64,000 nucleotides of DNA from G020344215 sp039586575 (GTDB lineage: Bacteria; Gemmatimonadota; Gemmatimonadetes; Palauibacterales; KS3-K002): NCBI GenBank assembly GCA_039586575.1, contig JBDHKD010000007.1, positions 62,001-126,000 on the forward strand, read 5' to 3'. The notes under the pieces are model-generated. The model was not told the origin of the DNA, did no database searches, and saw only the letters and a program-made list of their open reading frames with translations. The position numbers and the translations under genes were made by a program. Shown here piece by piece: positions 19,214 to 28,784 of the stretch (the first letter of the stretch is position 1; each line of letters starts with the position of its first letter).

Positions 19214-20401
19214 GTGAGCCGCTCTTACGACGTGGTGGTGGTCGGGGGGGGCATCCAGGGAGTCGGCGTGGCCCAGGCCGCCGCCGCCGCCGGGCATTCC
19301 GTCTTGTTGCTCGAGAAGACGGCGTTGGCGGCTGGCACCTCCAGCAGCAAGTCGAGCAAGCTCATTCACGGCGGCTTACGCTACCTGGAGAGCTACGAGT
19401 TCTCTCTGGTCCACGAGAGCCTGGACGAGCGCGCCACCCTATTGCGTCTGGCACCCGACCTGGTGCAGCTGAAGCGTTTCTACATCCCGATCTTCTCGCG
19501 GACCCGGCGGCGGCCGTGGCTGGTTCGCAGCGGGCTGACGCTCTACGCGATCCTCGGCCGCATGCGGAAGCAGGTACGTTTCCGGAAGCTACCGCGCTCG
19601 GAGTGGGGCGGTTTGGATGGGTTGCTGACGGACGGCCTCGATGCCGTCTTCCAGTATCACGATGCTCAGACCGATGACGCGGCGCTAACCGCGGCGGTGA
19701 TGCGATCGGCGCAGGGGCTCGGCGCCGAACTCGCGATGCCAGCGGAGCTGGTGAGCGCCGAGCTGACGGCCAGCGGGTCGGTGGTCAAGTACTTGGAGGA
19801 CGGTAGCGAGCGCAGCTGTGAGGCCCGCGTGCTGGTGAACGCGGCGGGCCCCTGGGTGAACCGGGTGCTGGAGCGGGTCGCGCCGTTGCCGCGCTGCCAG
19901 GAGATCGAGCTGGTGCAGGGCACGCACATCGTCGTCAGCGGGGACGTCGAGCGTGGCCTCTACTATCTCGAGGTCCCGCGCGACGGGCGTGCGGTGTTCA
20001 TCATGCCGTGGAAAGGCAACACGCTGGTCGGGACGACGGAGACGCGCTTCCGCGGCGACCCCGATATCGTACAACCGCTGCGCGCCGAGAAGAACTACCT
20101 GCTGCGCGTCCTGCATCGCCACTTCCCGCGCTACCGCGACCAGTGCACGATGCTGGACGCCTTCGCCGGCCTGCGCGTGCTAGCGGCCGGACCGGGCCAT
20201 GCGTTCCATCGCACACGTGAGGTGATCCTGCTCAGCGACCGCGAAAAGGATCGCGAGCCGCCGCGTCTACTGAGCGTGTACGGCGGCAAGCTCACCGGCT
20301 ACCGCGCCACGGCGGAGAAGGTACTCGCTCGTATAGCGGCGGCGCTGCCCGCCCGCAGGCCGCTGGCCGACACGCGGCGACTCGAGCTGTCACCGCCCTG
20401 A
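19214..20401 (+). CDS. GlpD-like FAD-dependent glycerol-3-phosphate dehydrogenase, short form
   Basis: The protein has 395 residues from a GTG start. The N-terminal YDVVVVGGGIQGVGVAQAAA is the FAD-binding Rossmann motif. GTSSSKSSKLIHGGLRYLE is the strongly conserved GlpD/DAO signature. LVNAAGPWVNRVLE and IMPWKGNTLVGTTETRF follow, and GKLTGYRATAEKVL ends the core. Full-length GlpD is about 500 residues; the C-terminal helical domain is missing here, so this is a short member. It oxidises glycerol 3-phosphate to dihydroxyacetone phosphate, by family inference. It is paired with the GDPD gene. Its 3' end overlaps the convergent methyltransferase gene by 12 bases. Confidence 0.88.
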   Translation: MSRSYDVVVVGGGIQGVGVAQAAAAAGHSVLLLEKTALAAGTSSSKSSKLIHGGLRYLESYEFSLVHESLDERATLLRLAPDLVQLKRFYIPIFSRTRRRPWLVRSGLTLYAILGRMRKQVRFRKLPRSEWGGLDGLLTDGLDAVFQYHDAQTDDAALTAAVMRSAQGLGAELAMPAELVSAELTASGSVVKYLEDGSERSCEARVLVNAAGPWVNRVLERVAPLPRCQEIELVQGTHIVVSGDVERGLYYLEVPRDGRAVFIMPWKGNTLVGTTETRFRGDPDIVQPLRAEKNYLLRVLHRHFPRYRDQCTMLDAFAGLRVLAAGPGHAFHRTREVILLSDREKDREPPRLLSVYGGKLTGYRATAEKVLARIAAALPARRPLADTRRLELSPP

Positions 20402-21043
20402 GCCGTTGCGCCGGTAGAGGACGACCTGCCAGAGCAGGGTTTCTCGATAGTAGCGTTGCTGGAAGCCGGCGCGTCTGATCAATCGGTCGACGTCGTCGGT
20501 GTGGTGTGTGAAGACACGGAACGGGTTGCGCGCGATCCAGAGGAAGACGTTGAGGAACCGGAGGCCCAGTCGGGTCCACCAGACGTGGCGCGGGTACACT
20601 ACACCGTACAACCGGCGAGCTTTGTCGACGGAGAGCCCGACCAGCGCGTTCATGTCGGGATAGCAGCAGATCACCCGATCGAGGGTGACGACATCAGCTT
20701 CTTGCAGCTGCGGCGCCAGTTGAACAAAGTCCCCGTAGCGCTGCTCGAGCCGATCGGCCAGTCCCCGGCGCGCCGCCTCACGCCGCGCGACCTCCAGGTA
20801 GCCGTCCACCGCCTCGGCGCCAACCGCGCGACTGGCTCCGGCCTCCAACAACTCGTGCTGGATGACCCCGATGCCGCCACCGATGTCGAGTAGCGTCGCG
20901 CCCTCGACACCCTCCGCCGTGAGCGCCGAGAGGAGCATCTTCGTCGTCGAGCGCGGGCCGTGCCGGCGGTAGCGTTTGAGCTCCTTGGCCACGTAGCGCT
21001 GGGAGAAGACGCTCTCCGCTCCCCGGCACCCGCAGCACGTCAC
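20390..21043 (-). CDS. Class I SAM-dependent methyltransferase, recA operon
   Basis: From the GTG at 21043 the protein has 217 residues; GGAGG lies just upstream, and the start overlaps the GNAT stop as GTGA. The open frame upstream of this is a shadow of the GNAT gene. Motif I is LLDIGGGIGV at about 51-60, followed by an acidic residue region (GAEAVDGYLEVA) and ADVVTLDRVICCYPDM as motif IV. The N-terminus MTCCGCRGAESVF has three Cys in four residues, which is unusual. The order resembles magnesium-protoporphyrin methyltransferase-type small enzymes but the substrate is unknown. It ends the recA-recX-GNAT run. Confidence 0.8.
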   Translation of the reverse strand: MTCCGCRGAESVFSQRYVAKELKRYRRHGPRSTTKMLLSALTAEGVEGATLLDIGGGIGVIQHELLEAGASRAVGAEAVDGYLEVARREAARRGLADRLEQRYGDFVQLAPQLQEADVVTLDRVICCYPDMNALVGLSVDKARRLYGVVYPRHVWWTRLGLRFLNVFLWIARNPFRVFTHHTDDVDRLIRRAGFQQRYYRETLLWQVVLYRRNGSGR

Positions 21044-21519
21044 CTCTTGCCTCCTTCCTGGGGACCGCCGTCGGCCAGCGGGAAGAGCAGCAGGGGCAGG
21101 ACCCGGCCGGCCTGTACCGCCGACGGCACCTCGCCGATCCGCTCGGCGCCGAGCTTCAGATAGAACCCCTCGGCGTACGGGTCGCTCTGGATCAGGATCC
21201 GCGAGTATCCGAGCCCGGCGGCCCGCTCGATGGCATCCTCCCACAGTCGCCGGCCGACTCCGTTACCCATAGCCCCCGGATCGATAAAGAAATGGAACAG
21301 CTCCAAGTCGGAGTTCCAGGGTGTGAGGCTGTAGAAGCCGAGGGCGCTGCCCGCCACCTCCATGACGTAGACTTCGCCAGCCGCGATGAACCCCGCCGTC
21401 AGCGTCAACGCGTCCCGGCACGCTGCCATGAACACCGGGTCGTAGCCCCAGTGGGCCTTCGACCGGAAGGCCAGCGCGCTGAGCGTATCCGCCTCGTCGG
21501 GCCGGGCGCGCCGGATCAT
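21040..21519 (-). CDS. GNAT-family N-acetyltransferase
   Basis: From the ATG at 21519 (MIRRARPDEADTLSAL) the protein has 159 residues. An ATG 10 codons earlier (21549) is also possible, and neither has a strong ribosome binding site. The fold pieces are the N-terminal beta strand IRRARPDEA, LELFHFFIDPGAMGNGVGRRL as the acetyl-CoA pyrophosphate-binding loop (Q/RxxGxG/A), and QSDPYAEGFYLKLGAERIG as the end of the domain. The substrate is unknown. It lies between recX and the methyltransferase gene, and its stop overlaps the latter. Confidence 0.82.
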   Translation of the reverse strand: MIRRARPDEADTLSALAFRSKAHWGYDPVFMAACRDALTLTAGFIAAGEVYVMEVAGSALGFYSLTPWNSDLELFHFFIDPGAMGNGVGRRLWEDAIERAAGLGYSRILIQSDPYAEGFYLKLGAERIGEVPSAVQAGRVLPLLLFPLADGGPQEGGKR

Positions 21520-21574
21520 CCCCGAACGAGCAGGTTGGCGTGGGCTCATATTGCCGTCGACAGTCGACCGTTCA

Positions 21575-22117
21575 CTACTCATCCTCCCGACCACGCTCCG
21601 GGACCAACTCACCCACGACGTCCCGCACCACCCGGCTGTCGAAGCCGCGGCGGATGAGATGATCGCGTAGCCGCCGGCGCAGCCTCGCTTCGTCCCAGCT
21701 CTGTGACGAGAGGGTGCGGCGTTTCTTCTCGACGACGCGCCGAGCCAGCTCGCGCTCGTCCGTCTCTTCCTCGCGCAGCACTTCCTCGACCACCGGAAGG
21801 GCGACTTGCCGTTCGATACCTTTGACGTACAAGTCCTGCACCATGCGGCGCACACCCATGGGACGGTGGGCGATGCGGTCGCGCACATAGGCGCCGACGA
21901 ACGCCCGATCGTCGATCAGCCGCACGGCGCCGAGCCGCTGCATGGCTGCCTCGATGGTTTCTTCGCTGAAGCCGCGCTCGGCCAACTTGCGCCGCACCTC
22001 GCGGCCTGTCCGCTGGCGGTAGGATAGGAAGTTGAGTGCCGCGTCTATGGCGCGGCGCGTGGCCTCCTCGGAAGGCTCAGGGGCTCGGTCTTCTTGTGTG
22101 TGAATCTCTTCGTTCAC
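21575..22117 (-). CDS. recX: Regulatory protein RecX
   Basis: The protein has 180 residues. RecX caps RecA filaments and limits recombinase activity. The three-helix repeats are visible: AALNFLSYRQRTGREVRRKLAERGF, then a second around LIDDRAFVGAYVRDR with MGVRRMVQDLYVKGI, and a third near RLRRRLRDHLIRRGFDSRVV. It is 24 bases downstream of recA, the usual recA-recX order, so co-transcription is expected. Confidence 0.93.
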   Translation of the reverse strand: MNEEIHTQEDRAPEPSEEATRRAIDAALNFLSYRQRTGREVRRKLAERGFSEETIEAAMQRLGAVRLIDDRAFVGAYVRDRIAHRPMGVRRMVQDLYVKGIERQVALPVVEEVLREEETDERELARRVVEKKRRTLSSQSWDEARLRRRLRDHLIRRGFDSRVVRDVVGELVPERGREDE

Positions 22118-22141
22118 TGGTTCGAGGCTACGCGATTCGCG

Positions 22142-23203
<1,062 letters not shown>

Positions 23204-23303
23204 TTCCCCTCCTTGCACGTAACAGCGCCGCCCACCGGGAGCTTGACGCTCATCGCCTTCTCGGACCGAAGCTGGCCCGCTATGCTCAAACGATCGTCAA
23301 CAA

Positions 23304-24341
23304 CTATCGCTTCGCCAGTTCCGCGAACGCCGCGCACGCCCGCTCGATGCCGGCATCGTCCACATCCAGGTGCGTCACGGCACGCAGCCGTCGCGGGCCG
23401 ATGGCCAGCAGCCACACGCCGCGCTCGTCCAAGTAGCTCACCACATCGACCGGTGCCAGATCGTCGCGCTCCACATCGATCATGACGATGTTGGTGTCCG
23501 GCGGTATCACGCGGAAGCCGTCCAGCCCGTCGACGGACTCCGCCAGTCGCCGCGCCCGCACATGGTCGTCGGCGACCCGGGGCAGGTTGTGGTCCAGCGC
23601 GTACAGCGCCGCCGCCGCCAATATCCCCACCTGCCGCATGCCGCCGCCCAGCCGCTTCCGCCAGCCATGCGCCCGGGCCACCGCCTCCGCCGTTCCGGCC
23701 AGCGCCGAGCCCACAGGTGCGCCCAGCCCCTTCGAGAAGCAGACCATCACCGTGTCCGCCTGGGCGGCGAACTCGGCCGGCGAAGTGCCCGTCGCCGCCG
23801 CCGCGTTCCACAGCCGCGCGCCATCCAGGTGCAGCGGCAACCCGTGCTCGCTCGCCAGCTCCCGCAGCCCCCGCAGCACCGCCAGCGGCATGACCTTGCC
23901 GCCCGCCATGTTGTGCGTGTTCTCCGCACAGATCGCCGAGGTGCGCATGAGGTGCGGGCTCGCCGGCCGGATGTAGGGCCGCGCCAGATCTGCCGTGAGC
24001 ACTCCGTCTTCCGTCGCCACCGCCCGCAACTGCACGCCCGACCAGTTCGCCGCGCCGGCGAACTCGTAATGCAGCACGTGGGCGTTCGCCTCGCAGATTG
24101 CCTCCGTACCCCGTTCTGTGTTCAGCAGAATCCCCGTCTGGTTGGCCTGCGTACCGCTGGGGAAGAAAAGCGACGCCTCTTTCCCCAACAGCTCGGCCAA
24201 CCGCTCCTGCAGCACCTTCACCGTAGGGTCGTCGCCCAGCACGTCGTCCCCGACCTCCGCCTCGGCGATCGCCCGGCGCATCTCGGGCGACGGACGGGTC
24301 ACCGTATCGCTGCGCAGGTCGACGATATCGTCTCGCGTCAT
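23304..24341 (-). CDS. ltaE: Low-specificity threonine aldolase (PLP)
   Basis: The protein has 345 residues. It splits threonine or allo-threonine to glycine and acetaldehyde. The N-terminus DIVDLRSDTVTRPSPEMRRA and GDDVLGDDPTV are highly characteristic, as are FFPSGTQANQTG, HLDGARLWNAAAATG, and FSKGLGAPVGSALAGT with the PLP-binding Lys. The gene is complete. It lies 100 bases upstream of recA on the same strand and 57 bases after the CcmF-like gene. Confidence 0.93.
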   Translation of the reverse strand: MTRDDIVDLRSDTVTRPSPEMRRAIAEAEVGDDVLGDDPTVKVLQERLAELLGKEASLFFPSGTQANQTGILLNTERGTEAICEANAHVLHYEFAGAANWSGVQLRAVATEDGVLTADLARPYIRPASPHLMRTSAICAENTHNMAGGKVMPLAVLRGLRELASEHGLPLHLDGARLWNAAAATGTSPAEFAAQADTVMVCFSKGLGAPVGSALAGTAEAVARAHGWRKRLGGGMRQVGILAAAALYALDHNLPRVADDHVRARRLAESVDGLDGFRVIPPDTNIVMIDVERDDLAPVDVVSYLDERGVWLLAIGPRRLRAVTHLDVDDAGIERACAAFAELAKR

Positions 24342-24398
24342 GTCTCGCTGGGTTGAAGGCGGCCCGGTCCGGGTGACAGGCCCAAACTACTTCGGGAC

Positions 24399-26345
24399 TT
24401 ATTCGGGGTCAAGGGCTCTTTTTCCTGACCCGTCTGGTGCCCGGGTCAGCTCGCCCGCCGCTACCGACCAGGCCAGCAGCGCCCGGCTCTCCGCCTCTGC
24501 GTGGCCACCACGAAGGAGGAGAGCGGCGAGTGTGAGGATGGCGCCGAGCCAGAGGAGTCCCGCCAGCGGCCGCACCGATAGGCGACAGAGGACGGTGTCC
24601 CGCCCCCGCTGGCCCATCATGTCGATGATGACGTCGCGCAGCACGCCCCGGCGGACGGCCGGCTGACGGAACTGGCGGCGCGAGATGCCGTCAATGATTT
24701 GCGCCGCGGTGATGAGCTGGGGCGCGTCGTCGCCCTGGCGAAGCGTGAAGCTAGCGACCTGTTTGTCCTGGTCGTCGACCTGATAGCGGGAGAGGCCGAG
24801 GAAGGTGACCTCGACTCGGGCGCCGAAGTGACCGGGCGCGCTGATGCGATCGCCGGGGACCAGCGAGCGGGTCTCGCTGCGAACCAGGTCGCCGGCGGCG
24901 AGGCCGAGCACCAGGAGGGCGGCGCCGAGGTGGGCGGTCGCCGACGCCCAACGCCGACGGGTGCGGGCCCGCAGCAGCTTCCGATCGAGAGCCTCAGGCC
25001 GATCGGGATCACCTGACAGGCGGCGTCCGGCTGCGACCACCCGCATCAAATCGGCGGCGAAGCCGGCCAACACACCGGTCGCCAGGGCACCAGCCACAGC
25101 GAACCCGGGCGTTCGCCAATCACTGAGCCCGTAGGCGATCAGACCGCCCAGCACGCTCGCGGTCAGGGCGGTCGGCCAGACCCTCTTCCAACGTCCGGCA
25201 GGGCGGCGTACCGACCAGCCGACGATCCCGGCTAACCCGAGCAGCATGACAGGCCAGGTGGCGTGCCGCCAGGCGGAGCCGCCCACGATGCCCCAGAGTG
25301 CCGCCAGGCCGGCCAGGGTGAGAGTCGCCAGACCGCCCAGCAGAGCGAAGGGCCCGAAGCCGGGGACGGCCTCCGCTCGGCCTCCCGCGGCCAGCGGTCG
25401 GCCGAGCCCGGCCATCCCCCCGGAGACCAACCCCACCGCGAATCCCGCCGCCCAGGGCAATGCCGGCGGCAGATCGCCCAGCGCCGCCAGAAGAGACGCC
25501 GTGGCACCCAGCGCCGCCGGGAAGAGCGCCACGCCCAGGATACGGCGCCAGCGCGGAGCCCAGGTGGCCACCGCCCCCGCTGGCGCGTGGAGATACGATA
25601 GGGCGAGCAGCCAGGCCGGCAGGTGGACGGCGACCGAAGCGAGTCCGACGGGCCCAAACAGCCGGTCCTCGTGGGCGGCGGCTGACCAGGCCGCAGCCGA
25701 GAGCGCCAGGGTGAGCAGCGCGGCGGCCCAGACCGCCGCTTCCCGCTCGGGCCGTTCCGAGGCCGGCGACTCGGCGATCTGCTCGCCGACAACGCCGGCA
25801 AAGGCGAAAGCCGTGGCAGCGGTGGCGAGGAACGTCGCCCAGAGGCTCAATTGCCAGACCGGGTCGCGCACGGCGAACGGCAAACCCACTCCCGCCACGG
25901 CGGGCACGCCAAGCTGGGCGAACGGGCGCGCGCGGGCGACCACGAGGAGTCCCACGAAGGTGAGGGCGGCTAGGGCTCCGGTGCGAGCCGCTGCCTGGCG
26001 TGACCGCTCGGTGCAGTAGCTCAGAACCCCGGCCGCTGCCGCCAGGAACGTGAGAAGCAGGGTGCCGCCGGCCGGCGCGCTCCACAGCGCCGCCAGGCGC
26101 CAGCTCCAGCCGTACTGGAAGCCTGAGTAGGCCGCCACGTAGCCATAACGGAGCTCGACGGTCACCAGGGCATAACCCAATCCGACGAGGCCCACGAGCA
26201 GCAAGACCGCCGTCACGCCCGTGGCACGACCGCCCACAACCTCCAGGTCGCCGCGCCCGGTCCAGCCGCCACCGATGGAGGTGACGGCGGCGAGGGCGGC
26301 CAGCGGTGCGGCCGCCCAGAGGCACAGCTCGCTGAAAGCGGCCAC
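24399..26345 (-). CDS. CcmF/CcsA-like polytopic membrane protein lacking the WWD motif
   Basis: The protein has 648 residues from a GTG start, with about 14 hydrophobic segments. The N-terminal half fits CcmF: GYALVTVELRYGYVAAYS then WRLAALWSAPAGGTLLLTF resembles the CcmF start that reads A-x-W-G-N-H-E-G-S. Near residue 460 ATAHLGAALLVLGLAAG matches the conserved late CcmF His region, followed by a soluble domain (GDRISAPGHFGARVEV) like CcmF. However, the tryptophan-rich WWD heme-handling segment is not visible, nor is the H-P-P motif; GLPFAVRDPVWQLSLW stands at that position. CcmF is the haem ligase for cytochrome c maturation; this copy may have lost haem handling. No other ccm gene is in the window. 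Confidence 0.7.
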   Translation of the reverse strand: MAAFSELCLWAAAPLAALAAVTSIGGGWTGRGDLEVVGGRATGVTAVLLLVGLVGLGYALVTVELRYGYVAAYSGFQYGWSWRLAALWSAPAGGTLLLTFLAAAAGVLSYCTERSRQAAARTGALAALTFVGLLVVARARPFAQLGVPAVAGVGLPFAVRDPVWQLSLWATFLATAATAFAFAGVVGEQIAESPASERPEREAAVWAAALLTLALSAAAWSAAAHEDRLFGPVGLASVAVHLPAWLLALSYLHAPAGAVATWAPRWRRILGVALFPAALGATASLLAALGDLPPALPWAAGFAVGLVSGGMAGLGRPLAAGGRAEAVPGFGPFALLGGLATLTLAGLAALWGIVGGSAWRHATWPVMLLGLAGIVGWSVRRPAGRWKRVWPTALTASVLGGLIAYGLSDWRTPGFAVAGALATGVLAGFAADLMRVVAAGRRLSGDPDRPEALDRKLLRARTRRRWASATAHLGAALLVLGLAAGDLVRSETRSLVPGDRISAPGHFGARVEVTFLGLSRYQVDDQDKQVASFTLRQGDDAPQLITAAQIIDGISRRQFRQPAVRRGVLRDVIIDMMGQRGRDTVLCRLSVRPLAGLLWLGAILTLAALLLRGGHAEAESRALLAWSVAAGELTRAPDGSGKRALDPE

Positions 26346-26365
26346 GCTAGACGCGTCCCGCCGCG

Positions 26366-26830
26366 CTATTCTTTGCCACGATTACGGGCCTGCTCGAGCG
26401 CCCAGACCACCGCCTCCTCCGGAGTCTCAGCTTCGGGGATCGGCATTTTCGGTAGGTCGGATCTCAGGCGGATCATCGGGACGCCGATCTTCAAACAGAG
26501 GGCCGCTTCCGACAGCGTGCCCCAGCCGCCGGCGATCGCGATCACCGCGTCCGACGCTTTCACGACCAGCACGTTGCGCGCCTCGCCCAGACCCGTCGGT
26601 ATCGCGATCGTGACCCCGGGGTTCGCCGTGCGTACGTCATCGCCAGGCAGGAGGCCGATGACCACGCCACCGGCGTCGCGGGCGCCCACCGAAGCGGCCT
26701 CCATGACACCGCCCAGACCACCTGTCACCAGCACCGCTCCCTCCCAGGCGATGAGCTCACCCACCCTGCGGGCCGCGTCGGCGATGTCTTCTTCGCACTT
26801 GTGGCCCCCGATGACTCCTATGCGTAGCAC
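26366..26830 (-). CDS. LOG-like (TIGR00725-type) Rossmann protein
   Basis: The protein has 154 residues and a GTG start. LRIGVIGG at the N-terminus, VTGGLGGVMEAASVGARDAGG (the GGxxGxM element) and IAGGWGTLSEAALCLKIGVP (the GGxGTxxE element) identify the LOG/TIGR00725 superfamily. LOG enzymes release cytokinin free bases or hydrolyse nucleoside monophosphates; short TIGR00725 members have no confirmed substrate. The gene sits between glpK and the CcmF-like gene, with gaps of about 20-27 bases, so it is probably in the same transcript. Confidence 0.85.
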   Translation of the reverse strand: MLRIGVIGGHKCEEDIADAARRVGELIAWEGAVLVTGGLGGVMEAASVGARDAGGVVIGLLPGDDVRTANPGVTIAIPTGLGEARNVLVVKASDAVIAIAGGWGTLSEAALCLKIGVPMIRLRSDLPKMPIPEAETPEEAVVWALEQARNRGKE

Positions 26831-26857
26831 CGCGTCACCTCGCTCTCTCCCGCGCCC

Positions 26858-28366
26858 TCACTCGTTGTCCGCTTCCTCTGCGTTCGCCCAGGCGGCCGCT
26901 GCATGGATCGCGCGCCGCCAACCGCGCAGCAGCGCCTGGCGCTCACCTACCGACAGCGCCGGCTCGAACTGCCGCTCCAACTTCTGCACCTCGCGCAATT
27001 CGTCCGGCGCCGACCAGTAACCCGTCGATAGACCGGCCAGCGCCGCGGCACCCAGCGCCGTCGTCTCGACCATGGCCGGTCGGCCTACCGGGACTCCGGC
27101 GATGTCCGCCTGGAACTGCATCAGCCAGTCGTTCGCCGCGGCACCGCCGTCGGCCCGCAGCTCGCGTACCGGGTGTCCCCAGTCCGCCCCCATCGCCGCC
27201 ATCAAGTCGTGGGCCGAATAAGCCATCGCTTCGAGCGACGCTCGCACTAGATGCGCTCGCCCGCTCCCCCGGGTCAAGCCGACCAGAGTCCCCCGTGCCG
27301 CGGCCAGCCAGTGGGGCGCGCCCAGACCGACAAAGGCCGGCACGAAATAGACTCCGTCGTTCGACTCGAGCGACCGGGCCAGCTCCTCGGTCTCCGCCGC
27401 GCTCTCCACCAGACCCAGCCCGTCTCGCAGCCACTGCACCGCGGCGCCGGCGATGAAGACCGAGCCCTCCAGCGCGTAGGTGGCACCGCCGTGCGGCCCG
27501 CAGGCCACCGTCGTCAGCAGTCCATGCTGCGACGGGACGAGCTCGTCACCCGTGTGGACCAGCAAGAAGGCACCCGTCCCGTACGTGCACTTCGCCTGGC
27601 CCGGCTCCCAGCAGCCCTGTCCGTAGAGCGCCGCCTGCTGATCGCCCATCGCCGACGCCACGGGCGCCTCCAGGCCGATCGCCGCCGCGTCGGTCATGCC
27701 GAACACGCCGCCCGACGGCATGACCTCGGGCAGCAGCGCCCCGGGAACGCCGAGCGTCCGGCAGAGGTCGGGGTCCCAGCGCCGCTCGTCGATACGGAAG
27801 AGCTGCGTGCGCGAGGCGTTGGTCGGCTCCGTCGCGTGGACCCGGCCGCCGCTCAGCTTCCAGATGAGCCAGCTGTCGATGGTGCCCGCCGCCAGCTCGC
27901 CCGCCTCGGCCCGCCCGCGGGCGCCGGGCACCTGGTCGAGGATCCAGGCGATCTTGGTGCCCGAGAAGTAGGGGTCGATCACCAGGCCCGAGCGCTCCCG
28001 GATGAACGCCGCGTGCCCGGCGTCCTTGAGCGCCTGGCACTCCGGCGCCGTACGCCGGCACTGCCATACGATGGCGCGATGGACCGGCTCGCCCGTCGCC
28101 CGCTCCCAGACCACCACCGTCTCCCGCTGGTTCGTGATCCCGATCCCAGCGACGTCGGTCGGCCTCAGGCCGCCGGCCGCTAACGCTCCCTGCACGGTCG
28201 CCTGCACCGACCGCCAGATCTCTTGCGGGTCGTGTTCCACCCAACCCGGCCGTGGGTAGTGCTGCTCGATCTCCCGGTAGGCACGCCCCACAACGCGACC
28301 GTCACGGTCCACCGCCAGCACCGTTGTGCCCGTCGTACCCTGATCGACAGCGAGGATCACCGCCAT
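26858..28366 (-). CDS. glpK: Glycerol kinase
   Basis: The protein has 502 residues, typical for GlpK, which makes glycerol 3-phosphate from glycerol and ATP. The FGGY-family motifs are present: LAVDQGTTGTTVLAVD, GIGITNQRETVVVWERATG, VWQCRRTAPECQAL, PYFSGTKIAWILD, MGDQQAALYGQGCW and RADGGAAANDWLMQFQADIAG. The GlpD-like and GDPD genes at 18433-20401 complete the route but lie about 6.5 kb away on the other strand. It follows the small membrane protein gene by 7 bases. Confidence 0.96.
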   Translation of the reverse strand: MAVILAVDQGTTGTTVLAVDRDGRVVGRAYREIEQHYPRPGWVEHDPQEIWRSVQATVQGALAAGGLRPTDVAGIGITNQRETVVVWERATGEPVHRAIVWQCRRTAPECQALKDAGHAAFIRERSGLVIDPYFSGTKIAWILDQVPGARGRAEAGELAAGTIDSWLIWKLSGGRVHATEPTNASRTQLFRIDERRWDPDLCRTLGVPGALLPEVMPSGGVFGMTDAAAIGLEAPVASAMGDQQAALYGQGCWEPGQAKCTYGTGAFLLVHTGDELVPSQHGLLTTVACGPHGGATYALEGSVFIAGAAVQWLRDGLGLVESAAETEELARSLESNDGVYFVPAFVGLGAPHWLAAARGTLVGLTRGSGRAHLVRASLEAMAYSAHDLMAAMGADWGHPVRELRADGGAAANDWLMQFQADIAGVPVGRPAMVETTALGAAALAGLSTGYWSAPDELREVQKLERQFEPALSVGERQALLRGWRRAIHAAAAWANAEEADNE

Positions 28367-28373
28367 GGCGGCC

Positions 28374-28784
28374 TCAGCTCTTCTGTCCCCAGGTGAATGG
28401 TTTCACCTTCAGCGCCGGATTCAACGACTCCAAGCGCGCCAGTAGGTCCTCGATCCCTTCCATGTTGCCGTATAGGTTCAGCGAACCGCCGTCATGCTCC
28501 AGATAGTAGCCGCGCCCGACGCGCGTGATCCCTTTGATCTGATCGACGCTCATCTTCAGACGACCGATCATACTGCGGAACTCGACCACTCCGTCATCCC
28601 CCAGGCTCACCGCTACCGGCGACTTGAGAATCTGATGCCAACGCCAGCCTAGCACGAGCAAGAAGGCGACGAAGAACAGCTGTGGCTCGGCGTAGAAGAC
28701 ACCGAAGATCGTCAGCCCCGTCAGCAAGGCGAGGAACCCGAGCGTGAAGACGAGCGTCGACCGCCTGGCCCTGTACGTTTTCAT
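28374..28784 (-). CDS. Small membrane protein with PH-like soluble domain
   Basis: The protein has 136 residues from the ATG at 28784, which overlaps the mtnA stop as ATGA; the open frame further upstream is a shadow of mtnA. Two adjacent hydrophobic stretches at about 10-48 (STLVFTLGFLALLTGLTIFGV and QLFFVAFLLVLGW) form a membrane hairpin. The rest (AVSLGDDGVVEFRSMIGRLKM ... SLNLYGNMEGIEDLLARLESLNP) has the strand/helix pattern of bacterial PH-like (YdbS/DUF304-type) domains. No function is known to me. Confidence 0.7.
   Translation of the reverse strand: MKTYRARRSTLVFTLGFLALLTGLTIFGVFYAEPQLFFVAFLLVLGWRWHQILKSPVAVSLGDDGVVEFRSMIGRLKMSVDQIKGITRVGRGYYLEHDGGSLNLYGNMEGIEDLLARLESLNPALKVKPFTWGQKS

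Noticed and set aside
20960..21244. Longer N-terminus for the methyltransferase gene
   Set aside because: The upstream part shadows the GNAT gene; GTG at 21043 has GGAGG and a GTGA overlap.
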